From JANNAT01 sp031384605 (GTDB lineage Bacteria > Pseudomonadota > Alphaproteobacteria > Rhodobacterales > Rhodobacteraceae), in NCBI GenBank assembly GCA_031384605.1, contig JANNAT010000141.1, positions 62,001-126,000 on the forward strand: a DNA stretch of 64,000 nt, read 5' to 3'. The notes beneath the pieces are model-generated. The model was given only the letters and a program-made list of their open reading frames with translations, did not search any database and was not told where the DNA came from. The position numbers and the translations under genes were made by a program. This document shows positions 7,826 to 17,144 of this stretch, in pieces. Position 1 is the first letter of the stretch; every line of letters starts with the position of its first letter.

Positions 7826-9271
7826 TTAAGGGGATACCGGCGCTGCCTCGGCTGCTGGGGCGGGCGCCACCGGGAACGGCGCGGTCAAAATTCCGGCTTT
7901 CCAGACCCCTTGCGACACATCGCCCCCTTTATAGGTTAGCGTGCCTGCGCCATCGCGCCTACCCGCCACAAACGTGCCTTCGTAAATATCGCCCGCAGCG
8001 TAAGTGGCCACGCCAACACCTTGAATTTCACAGGCCACCCAATCGCCTACATATTTGAACCCGTCGGGTTGCACCAACTCGCCTTTGCCATCCCGCAAGC
8101 CGTCCTTGAAATTGCCTTTGTAGACAGTGCCGTCGGCCCAGATCGCGGTGCCCACGCCCATGCGCGCACCATCTTTCCACGCGCCCTCATAACGATAGCC
8201 GTCCGGATAACTCATCACGCCAATGCCCATCGGCCGCCCGTTCACAAGGGCCCCGGTATAAACCGATCCATTGGCATAGCTGATAGTGCCGCGCCCCGTC
8301 ATCGCACCGCCCGTCCATTGGCCATCGTAAAACCCGCCATCGCCATAGGTGATCTTGCCTGTGCCTTCGGGCTGATCCGCGGCAAAGCTGCCTTCGTAGA
8401 CCGACCCATCGCCATACGTCATTTTGCCAGACCCTTGCATTTGTCCGCCAGCCCATGCGCCCGTGTAAGTGGTTCCATCCTTGGCGGTGAACGTGCCTTG
8501 GCCATCGCGTTTGTCGGCCGTGAAGTTGCCGTCGTACACATCGCCGTTGGCATAGGTGATCTTGCCCACCCCTTCGCGCAAACCCTCAACGAACGGCCCT
8601 TCATAAACATCGCCATTAGGTTGAGTCAGTTTGCCCAACCCATTGATCTGCCCGGATTTCCAATCACCGATATAGGTAAGCCCATCGGGCATTGTCAGGC
8701 TGCCCTTGCCTGACCTTTCCCCCAAAATCAGCGTGCCATCATAAACCGCACCATCGGCGTAAGTGATCTTGCCCTCGCCGTCTTTTTGGCCAGCAACCCA
8801 AGAGCCCACATATTTATAGCCAGACGCATCAGTAACGCTGCCCTGGCCCTGATGTTTTCCGTCAACAAAACCACCTTCATAGATCGAGCCATTGGCATAG
8901 GTCGCCCGTCCGGTGCCGGTGATCTTGCCGCCCGCCCAATCGCCTTCATAGGTCCCGCCGTCTGCATAAGTGATCTTGCCAGGCCCCTCGGGCTGACCTT
9001 TCACAAATGCGCCTTCATAAAGCGACCCATTGGGATAGCGCGCAGCACCCATCCCCTTGATCTCGCCATCCAGCCAATCGCCGGTGTATTCATAGCCATT
9101 GGTCAGTTTGTAGGTGCCGGTGCCATTTTGCAGCCCGTTGCGAAAGGTTCCGGTATAGACCGATCCATCTTCGTATTGCTTGGTGATCACCTCGCCCTCG
9201 GTTTGCGCCGCAGCCCCGCCGGCCAAGGCCAAAACCACTGCAACAACCTGCAAAAACCAAACCTGCTGCAT
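7826..9271 (-). CDS. Exported MORN-repeat protein
   Basis: 481-residue protein made of a signal peptide (MQQVWFLQVVAVVLALAGGAAA) followed by 18 MORN repeats of 23 residues and one degenerate copy. Each repeat follows the pattern Y-x-[DN]-G-x-x-Y-x-G-x-[FW]-x-x-G-x-x-x-G-x-G. The C-terminal tail is Ala/Pro rich. MORN repeats form a twisted beta-sheet rod and can bind lipids or partner proteins; no enzyme domain is present. It is exported to the periplasm or beyond. It stands alone between nadE (divergent) and the photolyase (convergent). Function unknown. Confidence 0.9.
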   Translation of the reverse strand: MQQVWFLQVVAVVLALAGGAAAQTEGEVITKQYEDGSVYTGTFRNGLQNGTGTYKLTNGYEYTGDWLDGEIKGMGAARYPNGSLYEGAFVKGQPEGPGKITYADGGTYEGDWAGGKITGTGRATYANGSIYEGGFVDGKHQGQGSVTDASGYKYVGSWVAGQKDGEGKITYADGAVYDGTLILGERSGKGSLTMPDGLTYIGDWKSGQINGLGKLTQPNGDVYEGPFVEGLREGVGKITYANGDVYDGNFTADKRDGQGTFTAKDGTTYTGAWAGGQMQGSGKMTYGDGSVYEGSFAADQPEGTGKITYGDGGFYDGQWTGGAMTGRGTISYANGSVYTGALVNGRPMGIGVMSYPDGYRYEGAWKDGARMGVGTAIWADGTVYKGNFKDGLRDGKGELVQPDGFKYVGDWVACEIQGVGVATYAAGDIYEGTFVAGRRDGAGTLTYKGGDVSQGVWKAGILTAPFPVAPAPAAEAAPVSP

Positions 9272-9402
9272 TTTTGATCACCCAATTGCCAGACCATACC
9301 TTAACCGCTGCAAGGCGCGCCTGACAAGCGTGCGGCAACAGCGACGGCTTTCCCTTGCCCGTGAACCTGTTAGAACCAACAAAACCTTGATCGGAGCATC
9401 TT

Positions 9403-11061
9403 ATGGCCGACACTTTTCGCCTGACTTTGGCACAGTTGAACCCCACTTTGGGGGCAATTGATGCAAATGCCGCGTTGGCTTTGAACGCTTGGCAACAGGG
9501 CCGCGCTGCTGGTGCGCAGATGGTCGCGCTGCCCGAGATGTTTATCACTGGCTATCAAACGCAGGATCTGGTGCTGAAACGGGCGTTCGTGCGCGATGCG
9601 ATGTCAGCGATGGATGATCTGGCCAAACAGATTGCCGATGGCCCCGCTTTGGGCATTGGTGGGCCGCACTTGCGCGACGGGAAACTGTATAATGCCTACT
9701 ATATCTTGCAAGATGGCCAGATCGCGGCATGCGTGCTGAAGCATGATCTGCCCAATGACGGGGTGTTCGACGAAAAGCGCATCTTCGCGTCGGCCCCGCC
9801 GCAAGGCCCGTACCGCATCGGCCCTTTGCGTATTGGTAGCCCAATTTGCGAAGACGCTTGGCATTCCGAAGTGTGCGAGACATTGGCCGAATCCGGCGCA
9901 CAAATATTGCTGGTGCCCAACGGATCGCCCTATCATCGCGGCAAACCAAGCGTTCGCACCAATCTGATGGTGGCGCGCGTGGTGGAAACCGGGCTGCCAC
10001 TGGTTTATCTGAATATGATAGGTGGGCAAGACGATCAGGTGTTTGACGGCGCGTCATTCGTTTTGAACCCCGGCGGTGAATTGGTGGCGCAGTTGCCGCA
10101 GTTTGACGCCTGCATCACCCACATTGATTTCATCGAAACCCATGACGGATGGCGCGCGCAACCCGGTATCATGGCGCTGCTGCCAAAATCATACGAAGCC
10201 GATTACCATGCCATGGTGCTGTCGTTGCGCGATTATCTGGCAAAAACCGGGTTCAGGAAGGTGCTGCTGGGCCTGTCGGGCGGCATTGACAGCGCGATTG
10301 TCGCCACAATCGCCGCCGATGCGATTGGCCCGCAAAACGTGCGCTGTGTGATGTTGCCGTCGGAATTCACCTCGCAGCATTCGCTGGATGACGCGGCAGA
10401 GGTGGCCAATGCACTGGGGTGCCGCTTGGATACTGTGTCGATCAGCGGCGCGCAAACGGCGGTGGGCGACGCACTCGCCCCGCTGTTTGAAGGCATGACG
10501 CCGGGTATCGCCGAAGAGAATATCCAGTCGCGACTGCGCGGGTTGATGTTGATGGCGATATCGAACAAATTTGGCGAAATGCTGCTGACCACGGGGAATA
10601 AATCCGAAGTGGCGGTGGGGTATTGCACGATTTACGGTGATATGAACGGCGGCTATAACCCGCTGAAAGACATGTATAAAATGCGGGTGTTCGAGTCCTG
10701 CCGCTGGCGCAATGCCAATCACTTCGATTGGATGATGGGCCCTTCAGGCACGGTTATTCCGCCCCGCGTCATCGACAAACCGCCGTCTGCCGAACTGCGC
10801 GAAGGTCAGCGCGATGATGACAGCCTGCCGCCCTATCCGGTGCTGGATGCCATTCTGGACGGACTGGTTGATCAAGATCTGTCGGTCAACGATATGGTCG
10901 GGCGGGGGTTTGATCGCGCGACGGTGAAAAAAGTCGAACATCTGATCTACATCAGCGAATATAAACGCTTTCAGGCGGCCCCCGGCACCCGGCTGACCAA
11001 ACACGCGTTCTGGGCAGACCGCCGCTATCCGGTGGCAAACCGCTGGCGGGACGAGGGGTAA
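9403..11061 (+). CDS. nadE: Glutamine-dependent NAD+ synthetase
   Basis: 552-residue two-domain enzyme that converts deamido-NAD to NAD with glutamine as nitrogen donor. The N-terminal nitrilase-like glutaminase domain shows its triad: Glu45 (ALPEMF), Lys113 (VLKHDLPN) and Cys149 (GSPICEDAW). The C-terminal synthetase domain has the ATP loop SGGIDS at 292-297 and GNKSEVAVGYCTIYGD. Length matches the short bacterial two-domain form. The ATG at 9403 follows cggagcatctt. It is divergent from the MORN gene and ends before a hairpin repeat. Confidence 0.95.
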   Translation: MADTFRLTLAQLNPTLGAIDANAALALNAWQQGRAAGAQMVALPEMFITGYQTQDLVLKRAFVRDAMSAMDDLAKQIADGPALGIGGPHLRDGKLYNAYYILQDGQIAACVLKHDLPNDGVFDEKRIFASAPPQGPYRIGPLRIGSPICEDAWHSEVCETLAESGAQILLVPNGSPYHRGKPSVRTNLMVARVVETGLPLVYLNMIGGQDDQVFDGASFVLNPGGELVAQLPQFDACITHIDFIETHDGWRAQPGIMALLPKSYEADYHAMVLSLRDYLAKTGFRKVLLGLSGGIDSAIVATIAADAIGPQNVRCVMLPSEFTSQHSLDDAAEVANALGCRLDTVSISGAQTAVGDALAPLFEGMTPGIAEENIQSRLRGLMLMAISNKFGEMLLTTGNKSEVAVGYCTIYGDMNGGYNPLKDMYKMRVFESCRWRNANHFDWMMGPSGTVIPPRVIDKPPSAELREGQRDDDSLPPYPVLDAILDGLVDQDLSVNDMVGRGFDRATVKKVEHLIYISEYKRFQAAPGTRLTKHAFWADRRYPVANRWRDEG

Positions 11062-11081
11062 GGCAACTCCTTACAATTTAT

Positions 11082-11170
11082 CTAAAATTTGCGCTTCATC
11101 TGTTCGGAAATATCCCAAGGGGGGCAATCGGCTTTCGATTGCGCCGGGGGGGTGTGAATCCCCCCTTTTT
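11082..11170. repeat. GC-rich intergenic repeat, copy B, with terminator
   Basis: Shares ctaaaatttg and the ttcat..aaatat.cc segment with copy A. Contains a caatcg/cgattg hairpin and a strong gggggg-N7-cccccc stem (11147-11165) followed by TTTTT. It lies between the convergent nadE and PfkB-family genes and likely ends nadE transcription. Confidence 0.6.
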
Positions 11171-11185
11171 CGGGCGGCAGACCGG

Positions 11186-12142
11186 TTAAACTTCGCTCAC
11201 CACGCATTCGCCCAATAACCGCACGACATCGGCGGGTCTGCACAATTGTGTGGCGTCCGTCATCACCGCCGCACTGGCCGAAGCCGATCCTTGCGACAGG
11301 GCCGCGCCAGTATCTAAGCCCCGCGCCAGCGCCAGCACAAATCCCGCCACAAAACTGTCGCCCGCGCCGACCTTGCTTTTGACTTCAACTTTCGCGGCTT
11401 TTACAAACAACCGTCGCCCCGCTTCGGCCATTACCGATCCATCCGCGCCGCGCGCCACCACGACCCGCCGGGCCACCCCACGCGCCACCAAACCCGCAGC
11501 AAAATCAGCGCTTTGCGTGCGGGTCTGCAAAGACGTTCCTGCCATTTCCTCGGCTTCTTCGCCGTCCATCCGCAACACAAATAGCCCCGGAATCGGGTTG
11601 GCCACGGCCTCGCGCAGGGCTGCCCCCGATGTATCCAGCACAACGTTCAAGCCCGGCATCGACCGCGCCAATCGTGCCGGAAAATCCACCGGAACGCCGG
11701 GCGGTTGGCTGCCCGAAATCACGCCGATCGCCCCCGCCCGCGCAGACGCCCGCAACAGCAGGAAGACCCGATCCTGATCTGCCTCGCTCCAGATCGGGCC
11801 GGGCAACATAAAGCGGTATTGCTGGCCGGTGTCGGTTGCGGTGACGGTCAGGCTTTGCCGGGTTTCACCGGGGGCAGTCAGCGCCAGGAACGGCACCGAT
11901 TCCGTGCGGATCAGCCCTGCCAGACGGTCCCCCGTCAAACCACCCAACGCCACCAAAGCCAGACTTTCGCCGCCCAAAACCGCAATGGCGCGGCTGACGT
12001 TCAAGCCGCCGCCGCCCGGATCAAGCAGCGGCTCGGAACAGCGCAGTTTTTGATCCGGCACCAGACTGGGCACGTCGCAAGACATATCCAGTGCCGGGTT
12101 CAATGTCAGCGTCAGAATGGGGATTTGATCGGCTGCAGCCAT
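11186..12142 (-). CDS. PfkB-family hexose kinase (1-phosphofructokinase-like)
   Basis: 318-residue ribokinase-superfamily sugar kinase. The start ILTLTLNPALDMSC and DPGGGGLNVSRAIAVLGG are typical of the FruK/LacC/PfkB branch that phosphorylates fructose 1-phosphate, tagatose 6-phosphate or fructose 6-phosphate. The C-terminal PfkB signature KVGAGDSFVAGFV holds the catalytic Asp. No PTS genes are nearby, so the substrate is open; a fructose-6-phosphate kinase role is also possible. It is followed at its 3' side by repeat copy B and preceded by another minus-strand gene 26 bases away. Confidence 0.85.
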   Translation of the reverse strand: MAAADQIPILTLTLNPALDMSCDVPSLVPDQKLRCSEPLLDPGGGGLNVSRAIAVLGGESLALVALGGLTGDRLAGLIRTESVPFLALTAPGETRQSLTVTATDTGQQYRFMLPGPIWSEADQDRVFLLLRASARAGAIGVISGSQPPGVPVDFPARLARSMPGLNVVLDTSGAALREAVANPIPGLFVLRMDGEEAEEMAGTSLQTRTQSADFAAGLVARGVARRVVVARGADGSVMAEAGRRLFVKAAKVEVKSKVGAGDSFVAGFVLALARGLDTGAALSQGSASASAAVMTDATQLCRPADVVRLLGECVVSEV

Positions 12143-12168
12143 TCAGCAAAAACCTTATGGATAACCAG

Positions 12169-12756
12169 CTATTCCACTATCTCTATTGCGGTTTCAAAGC
12201 TGCCGGTCTTATCCGAGTTTTTATCCCGCATCGTGGTTACAAGCACATATTTGCCGGGTGTGATGCCGTTCAAAGTATAGGTCAGGTTCGCCTGAAATTC
12301 ATGGTTTTTCGCCCGCGATTGCAAATCCAAAACGCTTAGATCCGGGATTTCTGCCAAAACCTCGCCAGTGTCTGATTTAACAGCCAGATCAACGGCAAAA
12401 TTGATCGAGAACAAGCCTTCCGAAGGCGTGCCATAGCCATAGCCAAAAGGTTCTGCATAAAGGATGACAGGTTCACCCACTTTGAACTTTTCGTCCGGGC
12501 GCGGGTTGTAAATCCCAAAGCCTGATGCGGGTTCAACCACCAACACCACTTGGCGAAAACTGATGTCCGTAGACGCGTCCCAGACAGTTTCATAAAGCGC
12601 GCCCGCCGCCGCTCCGGCACCGGCAAAGTCTTGGGCAGCCAGCATTGTTTCAATTTCTGCGGCTTGGTCTGCCACAGGCCCTGCAAAAAGCGGGGCTGCA
12701 AAAGACATCGACGCGACAACGGAAAAGGCCTTCAACGTTAAAGCAAGTTTGGTCAT
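12169..12756 (-). CDS. Exported protein of unknown function
   Basis: 195-residue protein with a clear signal peptide ending in SFAAPLFAGP. The mature part has beta-rich segments such as RQVVLVVEPASGFGIYNPR, PVILYAEPFGYGYG and LNGITPGKYVLVTTMRD, which resemble an immunoglobulin-like or periplasmic binding fold. I do not recognise the family. It is 26 bases upstream of the PfkB-family kinase gene on the same strand, so they may be co-transcribed, but a shared function is not evident. It is divergent from gltX. Confidence 0.7.
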   Translation of the reverse strand: MTKLALTLKAFSVVASMSFAAPLFAGPVADQAAEIETMLAAQDFAGAGAAAGALYETVWDASTDISFRQVVLVVEPASGFGIYNPRPDEKFKVGEPVILYAEPFGYGYGTPSEGLFSINFAVDLAVKSDTGEVLAEIPDLSVLDLQSRAKNHEFQANLTYTLNGITPGKYVLVTTMRDKNSDKTGSFETAIEIVE

Positions 12757-12930
12757 GTGACGGGTTCCATTCTAATACACTTACCCACGCTTTTTGGGCA
12801 CTGGCCGGATGATAGTGTTTTTGAAGCAGTCACGCCAAGTGAAAAACTGGGGTCATAGCCAAATCGGCGCACCCAACTGGACAATTCTGCCCCCTTATGA
12901 CACCAATGCCCGCTTGCAGGAGAGCCGCCC

Positions 12931-14277
12931 ATGACCACATCCACCGCCCCAAAACCCACCGTCACCCGCTTTGCCCCATCGCCCACCGGATACATCCATG
13001 TCGGCAATCTGCGCACAGCCCTGATGAACTATCTGATCACCGCCAAGGTCGGTGGCACGTTTATTCTGCGGCTCGATGACACCGACCGCGAACGCAGCAA
13101 ACAAGAATATGCCGACGGGCTGATGTCTGATCTCGATTGGTTGGGCCTGCATTGGGACCGGGTGGAAAAGCAATCGCTGCGGTTTGATCGCTACCGCGAG
13201 GCGGCGGAACAATTGCGCGGCGTGGGGCGGTTTTATGAGTGTTTTGAATCGCCCGTTGAGTTGGATTTGAAGCGCAAAAAACAGCTGAACATGCACAAGC
13301 CGCCGGTTTATGATCGGGCATCTTGGCGGATGACCGATGCAGAAAAGACAGCGGCCCGCGCCGAGGGCCGTGAGGGATATTGGCGGTTCTTGCTGGATCA
13401 ACAACGGATTGATTGGACCGATGGCATCGTCGGGCCGATTTCAATAGATGCGGCATCGGTGTCTGACCCCGTGCTGATCCGCGCGGATGGGCAGATTTTG
13501 TATACCTTCGCCTCATCGGTCGATGATATTGATATGGGCGTCACATCTATCGTGCGGGGCGCTGATCATGTGACCAATACTGCGACGCAGATTCAGATCA
13601 TGCAGGCGATGGGGGGCACCCCGCCATCGTTCGCGCACCATTCTTTGCTGACCGGGCCGGGGGGTGAGGAATTGTCCAAACGGCTGGGCACATTGTCGTT
13701 GCGCGATCTGCGCGCGCGGGGGGTGGAGCCGATGGCGCTGTTGTCGCTGATGGCGCGGTTGGGATCGTCAAAACCGGTCGAGTTGGCCAGGTCGATGCAA
13801 GACCTGATCGACGGCTTTGATATCGGGTCGTTCGGTTCTGCCCCGACAAAATTTGACGCCGAAGATCTGTTCCCGCTGACCCGCGCGCATGTTCAAAGCC
13901 TGCCTTTACCGCGCGTTGCCGCGAAAATTGCGGAAATCGGCGTGCCGGATGATCAGGCCGAAGGGTTCTGGGCAGTGGCCAAGGGCAATATCACCGTGTT
14001 GGCCGATCTTGCAGGCTGGTGGCACCTGTTCCGCGACGGGGCAGAGCCGTTGGTTGACGATGAGGATCGCGATTTTGTGGCCGCCGCCTATGCGCTGTTG
14101 CCCGCCAAACCCTGGACAACCGCCACTTGGGGCGAATGGACGGCGGTGGTGAAAGACGCCACGGGCCGCAAGGGCAAAACCCTGTTTCGCCCCTTGCGCC
14201 GCGCGTTGACGGGGCTAGATGCCGGACCAGAGATGGCGGATGTGATGCCAATGCTGCAAAAGTTGCGCCCGCTATAG
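12931..14277 (+). CDS. gltX: Glutamyl-tRNA synthetase
   Basis: 448-residue class I aminoacyl-tRNA synthetase that charges tRNA with glutamate. The HIGH-type motif is in RFAPSPTGYIHVGNLRTALMN and the KMSKS-type motif is ELSKRLGTLSLRDL. The C-terminal anticodon-binding part is short, giving a compact GluRS. Many alphaproteobacteria have two GltX paralogues, one of which charges tRNA-Gln; which type this is cannot be decided here. The ATG at 12931 follows ggagagccgccc. It is divergent from the exported-protein gene. Confidence 0.93.
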   Translation: MTTSTAPKPTVTRFAPSPTGYIHVGNLRTALMNYLITAKVGGTFILRLDDTDRERSKQEYADGLMSDLDWLGLHWDRVEKQSLRFDRYREAAEQLRGVGRFYECFESPVELDLKRKKQLNMHKPPVYDRASWRMTDAEKTAARAEGREGYWRFLLDQQRIDWTDGIVGPISIDAASVSDPVLIRADGQILYTFASSVDDIDMGVTSIVRGADHVTNTATQIQIMQAMGGTPPSFAHHSLLTGPGGEELSKRLGTLSLRDLRARGVEPMALLSLMARLGSSKPVELARSMQDLIDGFDIGSFGSAPTKFDAEDLFPLTRAHVQSLPLPRVAAKIAEIGVPDDQAEGFWAVAKGNITVLADLAGWWHLFRDGAEPLVDDEDRDFVAAAYALLPAKPWTTATWGEWTAVVKDATGRKGKTLFRPLRRALTGLDAGPEMADVMPMLQKLRPL

Positions 14278-14319
14278 CCGGGGACAGCTCGGAATATCTG
14301 CCTGAAATGGCAAATCAAT

Positions 14320-14346
14320 AAGGAGCGGGCAAGGCACAGTCTTGCC
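14320..14346 (+). promoter_or_regulatory. Shine-Dalgarno separated from the MATE start by a hairpin
   Basis: A strong aaggag (14320-14325) is 30 bases from the only possible ATG (14356; an in-frame TGA at 14347 excludes earlier starts). Between them ggcaag-N7-cttgcc (14328-14346) can fold, which would bring the two to about 11 bases apart. Confidence 0.45.
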
Positions 14347-14355
14347 TGAATACAT

Positions 14356-15699
14356 ATGGCAGCACCGGGCACCCAAGCGAAATTTGTCGAAGGCAATTTG
14401 TTCCGCCACATCACGGTGATGGCGCTGACATCCAGCGTTGGGCTGATGGCGATATTCGTTGTCGATCTGGTGAATATCATCTTTATCTCAATGCTGGGAC
14501 AGGAAGAATTCACCGCTGCCGTGGGCTATGCTGGGGCGATTTTGTTCTTTACGACCTCTTTTGGCATTGGCCTGTCGATTGCGGTTTCGGCACTGGTGGC
14601 CCGCGCGGTTGGTCAACGAAATCTTGCGCTTGCGCGCCAAAAGGCGACCAACGGGCTGGTCATTGGGATCGGTTTTGGGGTGGTATTTTCGGCCGTGGTC
14701 TGGCTGCTGTTGCCGCAGATTGTCAGCCTTTTGGGCGCCACCGGGCGCACCCATGATCTGACAGTGCATTTTTTGCGCATTGTCACCCCCGCACAGCCAT
14801 TCCTGATGGTGGGCATGATTGGCGGTGCGATTTTGCGCAGCCACGGGGATGCCAAACGCGCGATGGCGGCCACGCTGTGGGGGGCGTTGGCCAATGCCAT
14901 TCTGGACCCGATCCTGATTTTCGGGCTGGACCTTGATCTGACGGGGGCGGCAATTGCATCGGTTGCCTCAAGGCTGGTGATCGCGGCCACGGCGCTGTTG
15001 CCGATTTTTAAGCATCACGGCGGCTTTGACAGACCAAGCCGTGCCGGGCTGATGGCCGATCTGCCGGTGGTGTTCAACATCGCAGGGCCGGCGATTCTAA
15101 CGCAAGTGGCCACGCCGGTTGGTCAGGCCATTATCACCCGCATGGTATCAGATTTTGGCCCGGCAGCCGTCGCGGGGATTGCGATATCCGGGCGGTTAAC
15201 CCCTGTGGCCTTGGGGATTATCTTTGCCCTTTCGGGGGCAATTGGCCCGATTATCGGTCAAAACTATGGGGCTGGGCGGATGGACCGCGTGCGCCGCGCG
15301 TTTTTGGACGGTCTGTTGTTTACGGGCATCGTGATCGTTTTGGTATCGCTGCTGCTGTTCCTTTTACGCGCACCGATCGCTGATTTGTTCAACGCCCAAG
15401 GCCTGACGCGCGATCTGGTTTACCTGTTTTGCGGCCCCATTTGTTTGCTGTTCTTTTTTAATGGTGCGATTTTTGTGGCCAATGCGGCGTGCAACAATCT
15501 GGGCAAACCCTTTACGTCAACCCTGATCAACTGGGGCCGCCATACGTTGGGCACCGTGCCGTTTGCGCTGTGGCTGGGCAGCTATTACGGCGCGCAGGGC
15601 ATTGTTCTGGGCCAGGCTGTTGGGGGCATTTTGTTCGGCATTCTGGCGGTTTGGCTGGCGTTGCGGATCATTGATCAGGCTGACCCCCGGTCGGTTTAA
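14356..15699 (+). CDS. MATE-family efflux transporter
   Basis: 447-residue inner-membrane protein with about 12 hydrophobic segments, the normal MATE size. The N-terminal helix region (ITVMALTSSVGLMAIFVVDLVNIIFISMLG) and the repeated two-bundle architecture are typical of the NorM/DinF superfamily. These proteins export drugs or metabolites by Na+ or H+ antiport; the substrate is not predictable. It follows gltX by 78 bases on the same strand. An upstream hairpin may position the ribosome binding site. The glycine riboswitch starts soon after its stop. Confidence 0.9.
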   Translation: MAAPGTQAKFVEGNLFRHITVMALTSSVGLMAIFVVDLVNIIFISMLGQEEFTAAVGYAGAILFFTTSFGIGLSIAVSALVARAVGQRNLALARQKATNGLVIGIGFGVVFSAVVWLLLPQIVSLLGATGRTHDLTVHFLRIVTPAQPFLMVGMIGGAILRSHGDAKRAMAATLWGALANAILDPILIFGLDLDLTGAAIASVASRLVIAATALLPIFKHHGGFDRPSRAGLMADLPVVFNIAGPAILTQVATPVGQAIITRMVSDFGPAAVAGIAISGRLTPVALGIIFALSGAIGPIIGQNYGAGRMDRVRRAFLDGLLFTGIVIVLVSLLLFLLRAPIADLFNAQGLTRDLVYLFCGPICLLFFFNGAIFVANAACNNLGKPFTSTLINWGRHTLGTVPFALWLGSYYGAQGIVLGQAVGGILFGILAVWLALRIIDQADPRSV

Positions 15700-15754
15700 G
15701 AACTTCAAGCGTCGCTTTTTACTTGCCGGGGCCGGTATGGCAGGCTAACCAGAC

Positions 15755-15940
15755 GGTGTCAGGTTCGGGAGAATCCGGCGGGGGGCATACCCCTGACGGT
15801 GCCGAAGGAGCAACCGCCCCGGTAAACTCTCAGGCGCAAGGGACCGTTTCTGACAGACAGACTCTGGAGAGTGGTGCGGACGCACCCGCCGAAGGGATAA
15901 CGATCTCAGGCACCCCAATGGGGTAAGGACAGAGGGGGCA
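15755..15940 (+). ncRNA. Tandem glycine riboswitch (gcvT leader)
   Basis: Two consecutive glycine aptamers. Aptamer 1 (about 15763-15853) has the hallmark segments tcgggagaa, gccgaaggagcaa, aaactctcaggc and aagggac. Aptamer 2 (about 15859-15937) has ctctggagag, ccgccgaaggga, tctcaggcac and aaggacag. Both together precede the glycine cleavage operon, the classic position; glycine binding normally switches the operon on. It ends about 70 bases before the gcvT start. Confidence 0.93.
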
Positions 15941-16010
15941 TCGGGGGGCAGGGATAAACCTTGCCTGAACGGTGCCGGTATGCGTTTCCGGCTGATGACA
16001 GGAGGCGGCT

Positions 16011-17135
16011 TTGGCCGAAGACCTTATGAAGCTGGGCCTGCACGATCTGCATGTCGAACTGGGTGGCCGCATGGTGCCCTTTGCGGGGTATCAGATGCCC
16101 GTGCAATACTCCGCCGGCGTGATGGCCGAACATCTGCACACCCGGAACACGGCTGGGTTGTTTGATGTAAGCCACATGGGGCAGGTGATCTTGCAACCGC
16201 GCGGCACCTATGAGGCAACCGCACTGGCGTTTGAAACCTTGATGCCCGTGGATGTGCTGGCAGTGCCACCGGGGCGGCAAAGATACGGTCTGTTCACCAA
16301 TGACACCGGCGGCATTCTGGACGATCTGATGTTCGCCAACCGGGGGGACCACGTTTTTGTGGTGGTGAACGCAGGCTGCAAGGCCGCCGACATTGCACAT
16401 ATGACGGCGCATTTGTCGGACGTTTGTGAGGTGATCCCGGTGGGGAACCGCGCACTTTTGGCCCTACAAGGCCCGCTGGCCGAGGTCGCCCTTGCGCAAC
16501 TGGTGCCGGGTGTCGCGGCGATGCGGTTTATGGATGCCGCGATTATGCCGTGGCGCGGCATTGATCTGTGGATCTCGCGGTCTGGTTATACCGGCGAAGA
16601 TGGCTTTGAAATATCGGTTCCCGATGCTGTGGCGCATGATCTGGCAACAACTTTGCTAGCCATGCCCGACGTGATGCCCATCGGCCTTGGCGCGCGCGAC
16701 AGCCTGCGACTGGAAGCCGGACTCTGCCTTTATGGGCATGACATCAACGAAACAACCAGCCCGGTTGAGGCGGGGCTGACTTGGGCCCTACAGAAATCCC
16801 GCAGATCAGGCGGCGCGCGCGCTGGCGGGTTTCCCGGGTCGGCGCGCATATCGGATGAGTTGGCGAATGGCCCTGAGCGGTTGCGCGTCGGCCTGCGCCC
16901 CGATGGACGCGCGCCGATGCGCGAGGGCACGTTGATGTTCGATCCCGACGGCACACCCTTGGGCGAAGTGACTTCTGGCGGCTTTGGCCCGTCGGTGCAG
17001 GCCCCGATTGCGATGGGCTATGTTGCCACCAAACACGCCGAAATTGGCACAAAACTGGAAGGCGATGTGCGCGGCAAACGGCTGCCCGTCACCGTTTGTG
17101 CCACTCCGTTTCATCCCACCACTTACAAACGTTAA
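16011..17135 (+). CDS. gcvT: Aminomethyltransferase, glycine cleavage T protein
   Basis: 374-residue T protein. It transfers the methylene group from aminomethyl-lipoyl-H protein to tetrahydrofolate and releases ammonia. The start LHDLHVELGGRMVPFAGYQMPVQY, HTRNTAGLFDVSHMGQ and SRSGYTGEDGFEI are diagnostic. I choose the TTG at 16011 because aggagg (16000-16005) sits exactly 5 bases upstream and the extra residues MAEDL align with the family; the first ATG at 16026 would be 20 bases from that site. First gene of gcvTHP, controlled by the glycine riboswitch. Confidence 0.93.
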   Translation: MAEDLMKLGLHDLHVELGGRMVPFAGYQMPVQYSAGVMAEHLHTRNTAGLFDVSHMGQVILQPRGTYEATALAFETLMPVDVLAVPPGRQRYGLFTNDTGGILDDLMFANRGDHVFVVVNAGCKAADIAHMTAHLSDVCEVIPVGNRALLALQGPLAEVALAQLVPGVAAMRFMDAAIMPWRGIDLWISRSGYTGEDGFEISVPDAVAHDLATTLLAMPDVMPIGLGARDSLRLEAGLCLYGHDINETTSPVEAGLTWALQKSRRSGGARAGGFPGSARISDELANGPERLRVGLRPDGRAPMREGTLMFDPDGTPLGEVTSGGFGPSVQAPIAMGYVATKHAEIGTKLEGDVRGKRLPVTVCATPFHPTTYKR

Positions 17136-17144
17136 GGACGCATC

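Noticed and set aside
7826..9271. Periodic DNA resembling a tandem repeat or CRISPR
   Set aside because: The 69-base periodicity comes from MORN codons; units diverge at the DNA level and no spacer pattern exists.
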